A DNA stretch of 47,414 nucleotides from Opitutaceae bacterium (lineage in GTDB: Bacteria; Verrucomicrobiota; Verrucomicrobiia; Opitutales; Opitutaceae), in contig PLXR01000138.1 in NCBI GenBank assembly GCA_003151495.1, forward strand, positions 1-47,414, in the 5' to 3' direction. The position numbers were made by a program, and so were the translations under genes. This document shows, piece after piece, positions 8,245 through 16,582 of this stretch. Within the stretch, counting starts at the first letter, position 1; each line of letters begins with the position of its first letter. Below the pieces are notes generated by a model. That model saw only the letters and a program-made list of their open reading frames with translations. It was not told where the DNA came from and searched no databases.

Positions 8245-9834
8245 ATGCGGGATAAGGGGAAGCCCGAGGGCGCAGGCAGTCGGCTAAGGGCCTTCTTCTT
8301 CGCAGAACACCCCTTTTTCCTGCCTGCAGGCGTAGTGCTGACGGTCTTTCTGATCACACGTCTGCCCTTTTTTATCTACTATCCGGTGGTAGGGATAGGG
8401 CATGACACCGGAGACTACCTGGTACTAGCCAAGGCGATCGGCAGCGGAACGCTCCCTCATTTCATCATAAGGACACCCGGGTATCCATTGTTCATCTGGC
8501 TCGTTACTTCCTTCTGCGACCGGTGGCTAGCCGTGATATTTGTTCAGAATCTGCTTACCCTCGCATCGAGCCTCTTCATCGTATTCGCGGTCCTGCGTCT
8601 CTCTCCCAGGTTGGCACTGCCGGCGGCGCTGGCAATGTGCGGCTATGTGGGGAGCTCACAAGTCCTGCTTCACGACACCTACACGATTAGCGACAGCCTC
8701 TATGCCAATTCGTTGATTTTCACAGTGGCGCTACTGCTGTTGGCATTGAACCGCTCGCGCCCGTTAACGCTTCTTTGCCTCTCTGCGATGATGGCGATCA
8801 CAATACTTGTCCGCCCCGCTGGGATGTACCTGGTCGCAATCTATCTTTTCATATTGGTATATTTGTTTTTGAACCGGTTCACGCGCGCCGAATTGAGATG
8901 CTTCGCGCCTCCTCTCCCGATCATGCTGCTTGCTCTGTGCACATACAATTTTTTCACGATCGGCGAATTCGCAATTAGCCCCTGGGGCGACGCAGCGTTT
9001 GTCGGGGCCACAATACTCTATTGGGAGCAGGATCCGAGTCTTCCGCCATTCGTGAACAATGCGCTAAAAGGGCTTCCGGATTCATACAAGAAGGTTGGGC
9101 TCACGGCGGATGACATGGTTACGCTGAAGACATCTTGGAATGTCGCTTCCCTCTCGCATCTCTACGGAAAGTCGTCGGACCCGCTCATACATGGCGAAGG
9201 ATGGGGATTCGGCAGCAGATTCACGGGTGGCGACTTTTTGCAGAATCGAATGTATATCAGACAGGTTTCATTGATGGCCATCCGTAGGCATCCAATTTTA
9301 TATATAAAATATTGTTGGGCAAATCTCGTGACGTATTGGACAGGCATAGCTCTGAATACGGATTTCTATTCTGCGGTGGCCGTACGGGGCTCGATGACCT
9401 ATGTGACCAAGAATCGCGGCTACGAGAAATGGAAGGCCAAGGAGTTCGCCGATTCGCCACCGCCGGTTGGCGTGCTCATAGGCCCGAGCGGAACGCCCCA
9501 AAACGTGACTTTGGCTTCGACGTCTTTGAGCAGCCTGCACCGCGGCTGGCAGTCTTTGCATTGGAAGGTCTTTCAGCGGCTGTTCTGGGTTTGGGCGTAC
9601 TTCGCCACATTTATTCTGAGCGTGGGCAAGTTGATCCGTTCGCGGGGCCGAAATTTGGGCGCATTCATACTATGCACTCTTGGGCTGACTGCGATCGGCG
9701 CCAGCCTCGTGATATGCCTGATTGCCAGGAGCGTCGAACGATACAGTTATCCAACCCAGTTCATCTGCTATCTATCGGTGGCATTACTTCCCCTTCTTTG
9801 GGTGTCTAAAGGGACTAGGCGAGATGCGGTTTGA
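8245..9834 (+). CDS. Polytopic GT-C-like glycosyltransferase (ArnT/PMT-type)
   Basis: The 529-residue protein has about ten or eleven membrane segments. An N-terminal cytoplasmic tail is followed by a first helix near 29-48. The first extracytoplasmic loop carries GHDTGDY (about 52-58), the acidic-motif position of GT-C transferases that use polyprenyl-phosphate donors. A conserved-looking RTPGYPLF follows at about 78-85, matching the loop found in ArnT-like proteins. Start ATG 8245 is the first possible, because the frame is closed upstream by TAG at 8206; no Shine-Dalgarno is visible. Its base composition is clearly AT-richer than the neighbouring operons, suggesting separate acquisition. 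It probably transfers a sugar to a lipid-linked or LPS acceptor in the periplasm. Confidence 0.78.
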   Translation: MRDKGKPEGAGSRLRAFFFAEHPFFLPAGVVLTVFLITRLPFFIYYPVVGIGHDTGDYLVLAKAIGSGTLPHFIIRTPGYPLFIWLVTSFCDRWLAVIFVQNLLTLASSLFIVFAVLRLSPRLALPAALAMCGYVGSSQVLLHDTYTISDSLYANSLIFTVALLLLALNRSRPLTLLCLSAMMAITILVRPAGMYLVAIYLFILVYLFLNRFTRAELRCFAPPLPIMLLALCTYNFFTIGEFAISPWGDAAFVGATILYWEQDPSLPPFVNNALKGLPDSYKKVGLTADDMVTLKTSWNVASLSHLYGKSSDPLIHGEGWGFGSRFTGGDFLQNRMYIRQVSLMAIRRHPILYIKYCWANLVTYWTGIALNTDFYSAVAVRGSMTYVTKNRGYEKWKAKEFADSPPPVGVLIGPSGTPQNVTLASTSLSSLHRGWQSLHWKVFQRLFWVWAYFATFILSVGKLIRSRGRNLGAFILCTLGLTAIGASLVICLIARSVERYSYPTQFICYLSVALLPLLWVSKGTRRDAV

Positions 9835-10107
9835 TGCGTCGGCCCCTGGACTGCGAACCAAGATTTCGTGCTAGGAGAGACCACCGGCGACGGAGTGATT
9901 GCCATTCGCCGACGCATCCGGGACGTGCAGCCTTTCAGGATCTGCTCGTTCGTTGCGCGACACGGCGAGGAAGTGTCCAAGCCTCTTGGGTTCCTGCGGG
10001 TGCCGTCGTCATCGTGATCCTACGGCGTAGCGCTTCCGATGCTCGAGTTTCATTGGTCCGAGCCCGATGGCGAAGCGGAAATTGACACTTGCGAGAAGTT
10101 CATCTGA
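9835..10107 (+). pseudogene. Decayed coding remnant with internal TGA, family not recognised
   Basis: Directly after the GT-C-like stop, the same frame stays open to TGA 10015-10017. It then resumes with TCC and is open again to TGA 10105-10107. Both segments translate into protein-like sequence, for example GETTGDGVIAI and SKPLGFLRVP before the internal stop, and ALPMLEFHWSEPDGEAEID after it. Codon third positions are GC-rich as in the neighbours. A hairpin follows the final stop by 5 bases, as expected at a gene end. I read it as the C-terminal part of a lost gene, with the internal TGA perhaps from CGA. I do not recognise the family. Chance openness cannot be excluded. Confidence 0.4.
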
Positions 10108-10112
10108 TTCGA

Positions 10113-10129
10113 GGCCCTTCAAGAGGGCC
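10113..10129 (+). terminator. Hairpin after the remnant, possible terminator
   Basis: GGCCCT and AGGGCC form a 6-base-pair GC-rich stem around a 5-base loop (TCAAG). A short TTTT lies about 8 bases downstream, so the U-tract is weak. It sits between the remnant's last stop and the rfb operon. Confidence 0.4.
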
Positions 10130-10244
10130 GTCACCGATTTTCCTCTAGCGTAGACCCGGGCTGATTTCCCTAGAGTGGCAAATCGGCCGTTCTGGCGGCT
10201 TGCGAATCGAGAATCTATTCCGGTATGTATTGCGCGAACGGTCC

Positions 10245-11338
10245 ATGCCGACATTTCTCAAATCTTTCGCCGGCAAGCGGATATTTCTGACCGGGCACAC
10301 TGGATTCAAGGGCTCGTGGCTTTCCGAATGGCTTCTAGGCCTTGGCGGCGAGGTCTGGGGTTTCAGCCTGCCCCCGCCCACGACTCCGTCCCTCTTCAAC
10401 CGTCTGGCGCTGAAGGGCCGGCTGAACCACAGGCAGGGCGACATCCGGGACGCCGCCGCGCTCAAGAGGGCGCTCTGGGCGGCGAGGCCGGACTACGTCT
10501 TTCACCTGGCCGCGCAGCCTATCGTGGGCGCGGCCCATCAAGATCCCAAGGGCACTTGGGAAACGAACGTCATGGGGACGATAAATCTCCTGGAGGCCCT
10601 GCGCTCGCTCCGTCGCCCGTGCGCGGCCGTGATGGTCACGACGGACAAGGTCTACCGCGGCTGCCCGGATTCCCGCGGGGAGGACGACCCGTTCGGCGCG
10701 ATCGATCCCTACGGCGGGAGCAAAGCGGCGGTCGAGCTCGCTGTCGAGGCCTGGCGAAACGCCTATTTCCAGGTGCCCCGGTCGGCGAGGGGGGCGTTTC
10801 CGCGCGTGGCGCTCGCCACCGCGCGGTCGGGCAACGTGATCGGGGGAGGGGACTGGGCCAGCGACAGGCTCCTTCCCGACTGCGTCAGGGCTCTCTCGCG
10901 CGGGGATCCGATCGTCGTCCGCAATCCCCGGTCGGTGAGGCCGTGGCAGCACGTCCTGGATCCCCTTGCAGGCTACATGAAGCTGGGCGCCGAGCTCCAC
11001 GACGCCTTGGCCGGGCACCGTGCGGGGAAGCTGGCGGAGCTCTCGGGGCCGTTCAACTTCGGTCCCGCCGAGGAGGGGCACCGGCCGGTCCGCGAGGTCG
11101 TAGCCCAGGTCCTCAGGGGCTGGCCGGGCCGGTGGCGCAAGGCGCACCTGCGCTCGCCGCAGGCGGAGGCGGCCGAGCTCAGGCTGGATTCGAGCAAGGC
11201 GCGGCGCCTGCTCGGATGGAGGCCGAGGTGGGGCTTCGAGAGGGCGGTCGACCAGACAGTGGCATGGTACCGGGGGGCGTCGGCTCCCCGAGGGGCGGCC
11301 AAGATGACCCTCGCCCAGCTGGGAGAATACACCGCCAC

Positions 11339-11342
<4 letters not shown>
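10245..11342 (+). CDS. rfbG: CDP-glucose 4,6-dehydratase
   Basis: RfbG (DdhB/AscB) converts CDP-D-glucose to CDP-4-keto-6-deoxy-D-glucose in the cytoplasm using bound NAD. The 365-residue protein has the NAD loop TGHTGFKGSW (16-25), the TTDK motif at 132-135, the catalytic pair Tyr156/Lys160 in YGGSK, and the family-typical RPWQHVLDPLAGY. I chose ATG 10245 because RfbG proteins begin a few residues before the GKRIFLTG strand; an ATG 45 bases earlier is possible. Its stop overlaps the GTG start of rfbH (GTGA). Followed by rfbH and rfbF it forms the conserved CDP-3,6-dideoxyhexose module, here in the order G-H-F. Confidence 0.96.
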
Positions 11343-12723
<1,381 letters not shown>

Positions 12724-12727
<4 letters not shown>

Positions 12728-13440
12728 AGGTCGTGATCCTATGCGGCGGCAGGGGCACGCGGCTCCGGGAGGAGACGGAATTCCGGCCGAAGCCGATGGT
12801 GCCGATCGGCGAGCACCCGATCCTCTGGCACATCATGCGGCGGTATGCGCGCTACGGGCACCGGGACTTCGTCCTTTGCCTGGGCTACAAGGGGGAGCAG
12901 ATCCGGAGCTATTTCGGGGTCCCCGCTCCGGAGTCGGAGGGAGCCTGGCGGGTCGAGATGCCCGACACCGGCCTCGACTCCCTGACGGGCTACCGGGTCC
13001 GCTCGGTCAGGAGCCTCGTCGGCAACGAGCGGTTCTTCCTCACCTACGGCGACGGGGTCGGCGACATAGACCTCAGGAAGTTGCTCTCCCACCACGTAAG
13101 GTCCGGCGCGGTCTGCACGCTGACGGCGGTGCATCCCCCCGGCCGGTTCGGCGAGATCGGGTTCGGCAGGGGAGGGAAGGTGGCCCGCTTCAACGAGAAG
13201 CCGCAGACGGAATCCGGCTACATCAACGGCGGCTTCATGGTGTGCGAGCCCGCGCTCTTCGACTACCTGCCGGATGACCCGGGATGCATGCTCGAGCAGG
13301 AACCCCTCCAGAGGCTCGCGGCCGAGGGCAGGCTGGGGGCGTACCGGCACCGCGGGTTCTGGCAGCCCATGGACACGCCGCAGGAATTCGCGCTCCTCAA
13401 CCACCTCTGGAAGGCGGGCCACGCGCCCTGGACCGAATGA
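12724..13440 (+). CDS. rfbF: Glucose-1-phosphate cytidylyltransferase
   Basis: RfbF (DdhA/AscA) makes CDP-glucose from CTP and glucose 1-phosphate, the entry step for the CDP-dideoxysugars. The 238-residue protein has the nucleotide-binding motif LCGGRGTRL (6-14), the RPKPM Lys, and the family-typical TYGDGVGDID, PPGRFGEIGF and HRGFWQPMDT segments. It is about 20 residues shorter than typical RfbF (about 257). The loop around residues 60-80 is condensed, although the flanking catalytic motifs are intact. Its ATG overlaps the rfbH stop and its TGA overlaps the next ATG (both ATGA). Confidence 0.95.
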
Positions 13441-14501
13441 AGGCTGACAGTCCGCTCTCCCCGGAGGACATGAAGCATGTCCTCGACGGGACCCGGGACC
13501 TCTGGCCGGAGATGAAGGATTGCCGGGTCCTGGTGACGGGGGCCACGGGCTTCTTCGGACGCTGGATCATGGAGAGCCTCCTCGCGGCCGACGCGAGGCA
13601 CGCGCTCAACCTGCGCGTGGTCGCCCTCTCGCGGAACCCGGGTGCATTCCTCGGTCGCGTGCCGCACCTCGGGGACCCGCGGGTCACCTGGCTGACGGGC
13701 TCGGTCGTCGATTTGGTGCCCGGCGCCCTCGGGGGCGGGCGGGTTGACGCGGTCATCCACCTTGCAACGGAGGCTGACCTGCAGGCGTCGGCGGCCAACG
13801 CGGGGGCCGCCGCGGCCGTGATCACGGAGGGGACGCGCCGGGCGCTCGAGGTGGCGGCCCATTGCCAGGCCAGGAGGTTCCTGTTTGCCAGCTCGGGTGC
13901 GGTCTACGGGCGGCAGCCCGCCGGCCTGCCCCTGATCCCGGAATCCCATCCGGGTCGGCCCGACCCGTCGGACGGGTCCCCGTATGGCCCCTCGGGGGAG
14001 GCAAAGCGCAAGGCCGAGCTCCTGTGCTCGGCAAGGGCGGCACAGGACGGCCTCGGCGCGGTCATTGCGCGCTGCTTCACATTCGCGGGGCCGGCCCTGC
14101 CCCTGGACGGAAAGTTTGCGTTCGGAAACTTCATGGGGGACGCGCTGGACGGCGTCGCGGTCCGGGTGAAAGGCGACGGCTCGCCGGTTCGCTCGTATCT
14201 CTATGCGGCCGACCTGGCGGTCTGGCTCTGGACCCTCCTCCTCCAGGGAGACCCCGGGCGCGCCTACAACGTGGGCTCCGAGCAGCCCCTCACACTCCTT
14301 GAGCTAGCCGAGCGGATCGCTGGGGAGCTCGGCGGGAAAGGCGTCGAGGTTCTCGGCAAGCCGGTGCCGGGAAAGGCCCCCGACCGCTATCTGCCCTCAA
14401 CCCTGCGCGCCCGGACCGAGCTCGGCCTCAAGGAGTATTTCCACCTCTCCGAGATGATCCGTCGGACGGCCGCCTGGCATCGCCCGCCCGTGAAGCGTTG
14501 A
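13437..14501 (+). CDS. NAD(P)-dependent extended SDR acting on a CDP- or other NDP-sugar
   Basis: The 354-residue protein has a Rossmann motif TGATGFFGRW at 34-43, an ASSGAVYG strand at 151-158, and the SDR substrate-binding half. Its position after rfbF is where CDP-paratose/abequose synthases or YerF-like reductases are encoded, so it may finish the CDP-dideoxysugar by reducing a keto group; this is inference. The active-site motif is odd: it reads YGPSGEAK (183-190). Lys190 therefore has Ser186 where the YxxxK Tyr should be, and the only Tyr is three residues too far away. The start ATG 13437 overlaps the rfbF stop and the stop overlaps the frame of the following gene. Confidence 0.85.
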   Translation: MKADSPLSPEDMKHVLDGTRDLWPEMKDCRVLVTGATGFFGRWIMESLLAADARHALNLRVVALSRNPGAFLGRVPHLGDPRVTWLTGSVVDLVPGALGGGRVDAVIHLATEADLQASAANAGAAAAVITEGTRRALEVAAHCQARRFLFASSGAVYGRQPAGLPLIPESHPGRPDPSDGSPYGPSGEAKRKAELLCSARAAQDGLGAVIARCFTFAGPALPLDGKFAFGNFMGDALDGVAVRVKGDGSPVRSYLYAADLAVWLWTLLLQGDPGRAYNVGSEQPLTLLELAERIAGELGGKGVEVLGKPVPGKAPDRYLPSTLRARTELGLKEYFHLSEMIRRTAAWHRPPVKR

Positions 14502-14533
14502 CGCAGGCCCCTGCCTCGCAAACATGTAGGGAG

Positions 14534-16030
14534 ATGTCGTCCAGATACTTGTTCATCTTCGAGATGGCGAACAACCACATGGGCCGCGTGGACCATGGGG
14601 AGCGGATAATCAGGGAGCTGGCCGAGGTTTGCGCCGGCTTCGACTTCCGCTTCGGGATCAAGCTCCAGTACCGGAACCTGCCCGGGCTGATCCACCCGGA
14701 CTACCGCAAGCGGACGGACATAAAGCACATCAAGCGGTTCACGGAGACAGCCCTCGGCTGGGACGACTGCCGACGCCTCAAGGACGCCATTGTCGGGAGC
14801 GGCTTCCAGGCGATCTGCACGCCCTTTGACGAGGCGTCTGTCGACAAGGTGGTCGAGCACGGCTTCGACATCCTGAAGGTTGCGAGCTGCAGCCTGACCG
14901 ACTGGCCCCTTGCCGAGCGGATCGCGGGGACCGACCTGCCCCTCATCCTTTCGACCGCCGGCGAGCCCTTTGAGGATATCGACCGGATTGTCAGCTTCTA
15001 CCAGCATCGGAACAGGAGGCTGGGCGTCATGCACTGCGTCGCAGAGTACCCGACGCCCGAGGCCGGGCTTGAGCTGAACCAGATCGACCTGCTCAGGCGC
15101 CGCTACCAGGACATCGAGGTCGGATTCTCCACCCACGAGGACCCCGAGCAGCTCGACTCGGTCAAGATGGCCATCGCCAAGGGGGCGACGATCTTTGAGA
15201 AGCATGTCGGCGTGCCGACCGAGCGCAGCCCGCTCAACGCCTATTCCGCCACGCCGGCCCAGGTGCGCCGGTGGCTGCAGGCGGCCCGGAGCGCGATCTC
15301 GATGGCGGGCGTGGAGGACCGGAGGCATCCGTTCTCGGCCGCGGAAAGCTCCGCCCTGGCCGAGCTGCGCCGGGGAGTCTTTGCAAAGGCCGAGATCGCC
15401 CCGGGCGCGGTCATCAAGGCCGACGAGACCTTCTGCGCGATGCCGGCCCAGCCGGGGCAGCTGACGGCGCGGGACCTTTCCAAGTACACCGAATACCGGG
15501 CGACGCGCCGACTCGGCCCGGGCGAGCCGGTACTGGCCGCGAATGTCGAGTCGACCGACACCCGAAGCCTCGTCCACGGGATCGTGCGCGACGTGAAGGG
15601 CCTCCTGAAGGTCTCCGGCGTCGCCGTCCCGACGCAGCTCGAGCTCGAGATCTCCCACCACAGGGGGCTCGAGCAGTACCGCAGCGTCGGCTCGGCCATG
15701 ATCACGGTCATCAACCGCGAGTACTGCAAGCGCCTCGTCCTCATGCTGCCCGGCCAGATGCATCCCGAGCATTCGCATGCGCAGAAGGACGAGACCTTCC
15801 ACCTCCTGTACGGGGAGATCGAGCTCGTGCTGGGGGGGCAGCACCGCGCGTGCGGCAAGAACGACATCGTCGTCATCCCCCGCGGGGTGAGGCACGAGTT
15901 CCGGAGCGCGACCGGCGCGGTGATCGAGGAGATCTCGTCCACCCACACCCAGGACGACTCCAGCTACGCAGACCCGAGCATAGGCCCGAAAAGCGCGCGC
16001 AAGACCTATGTGACGAATTGGATGGACTAG
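14534..16030 (+). CDS. NeuB-family PEP-condensing synthase with SAF and C-terminal cupin domains
   Basis: Residues about 5-270 form a NeuB TIM barrel with the family segments FEMANNHMG (9-17), GFQAICTPFDE, ILKVASCSL, GFSTHEDPEQ and IFEKHVGV. NeuB/SpsE enzymes condense phosphoenolpyruvate with an N-acylated hexose to give nonulosonic acids. Residues about 283-345 match an antifreeze-like SAF domain (RRGVFAKAEIAPGAVI), and about 375-498 form a cupin with the metal-ligand cluster HPEHSHAQKDE and a second ligand region PRGVRHEF. NeuB and SAF together are normal; the fused cupin is unusual and suggests an extra isomerisation or epimerisation step. I prefer ATG 14534, preceded by AGGGAG, because the barrel starts there; a TTG at 14498 overlapping the upstream stop is possible. 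No CMP-sugar activating gene (NeuA) is visible. Confidence 0.9.
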   Translation: MSSRYLFIFEMANNHMGRVDHGERIIRELAEVCAGFDFRFGIKLQYRNLPGLIHPDYRKRTDIKHIKRFTETALGWDDCRRLKDAIVGSGFQAICTPFDEASVDKVVEHGFDILKVASCSLTDWPLAERIAGTDLPLILSTAGEPFEDIDRIVSFYQHRNRRLGVMHCVAEYPTPEAGLELNQIDLLRRRYQDIEVGFSTHEDPEQLDSVKMAIAKGATIFEKHVGVPTERSPLNAYSATPAQVRRWLQAARSAISMAGVEDRRHPFSAAESSALAELRRGVFAKAEIAPGAVIKADETFCAMPAQPGQLTARDLSKYTEYRATRRLGPGEPVLAANVESTDTRSLVHGIVRDVKGLLKVSGVAVPTQLELEISHHRGLEQYRSVGSAMITVINREYCKRLVLMLPGQMHPEHSHAQKDETFHLLYGEIELVLGGQHRACGKNDIVVIPRGVRHEFRSATGAVIEEISSTHTQDDSSYADPSIGPKSARKTYVTNWMD

Positions 16031-16061
16031 GCCCGGGCCCCCGAAGACCCAAACCGGACCC

Positions 16062-16322
16062 ATGCAAAGCCCCGAGGAAGAAGCACGTGTCGGGCACCTG
16101 AGGAGGCAGCGGAACCGGTTTGCGCTGCTCGCGGCACTCGCGGTGCTCTCAATCGGGATCGCGGTTCCGCGCAGGGCGGCGTCCCAGCGCGAGCGCAAAG
16201 TGGCCAACGAGAGGCTCGTCGAGCTCCAGGCGGCAGTGGTCCAGAACCAGAAGCAGATCGCGGGCACCCAGGCGGAGATCGTCCGGGTGCAGCAGGAGCT
16301 AGCCAGGCGGCTCGCCCGATGA
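16062..16322 (+). CDS. Small single-pass membrane protein with coiled coil
   Basis: An 86-residue protein: a charged N-terminal tail of 20 residues, one membrane helix at about 21-38 (RFALLAALAVLSIGIAVP), then a Gln/Glu/Arg-rich coiled coil to the C-terminus. No family is recognised. It lies 31 bases after the NeuB-like gene and its stop overlaps the start of a second protein of the same plan (ATGA). The pair could form a hetero-oligomeric membrane anchor or scaffold. Codon use is like the neighbours and the operon coupling supports it as real. Confidence 0.7.
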   Translation: MQSPEEEARVGHLRRQRNRFALLAALAVLSIGIAVPRRAASQRERKVANERLVELQAAVVQNQKQIAGTQAEIVRVQQELARRLAR

Positions 16323-16573
16323 GCTCCCCCGAGATGCAACGCCAGCGCGACCACGCACTCGCCTGCCTCATCCTGGCGCTCTCTGTCGCGGCCGCGGTAT
16401 TCGTGTCCGTCTTCGGCGGCCGGGAGGGCCTGCTCTTCGAGGAGGCACGGCAGGCCGTCGCGCTGCACGAGAGGCTGCTGCGCGAATCGGCCGAGACCCT
16501 GAGGCAGAACCAGGCCGAGCTGAGGACCGTCCGCGCCGCCCTGGCAGAAACCGAGAGGACCCAGCATCCCTAG
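16319..16573 (+). CDS. Small single-pass membrane protein with coiled coil, partner of the preceding one
   Basis: An 84-residue protein with the same layout as its upstream neighbour: a short charged head with MQRQRDH, a membrane helix at about 12-33, and a coiled coil rich in Glu, Gln and Leu at about 36-80. The two are not obviously alignable beyond that plan, so they are either distant duplicates or separately evolved partners. ATG 16319 overlaps the upstream stop. It ends 9 bases before the ThDP enzyme. No function can be named. Confidence 0.7.
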   Translation: MSSPEMQRQRDHALACLILALSVAAAVFVSVFGGREGLLFEEARQAVALHERLLRESAETLRQNQAELRTVRAALAETERTQHP

Positions 16574-16577
16574 GGAG
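16572..16577 (+). promoter_or_regulatory. Ribosome binding site of the ThDP enzyme
   Basis: AGGGAG overlaps the TAG stop of the small membrane protein and sits 5 bases before ATG 16583, one of the few clear Shine-Dalgarno sites in this operon. It fixes the start of the ThDP enzyme. Confidence 0.7.
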
Positions 16578-16582
16578 TCGCC

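Noticed and set aside
7971..8357. Leftward 128-codon frame in the intergenic region
   Set aside because: It overlaps the start of the rightward GT-C-like gene, has no Shine-Dalgarno and no recognisable motif.
10175..11338. Extended N-terminus for rfbH
   Set aside because: The open frame upstream of GTG 11339 is opposite in codon phase to rfbG and gives Arg/Gly-rich sequence. RfbH proteins start near the GTG.
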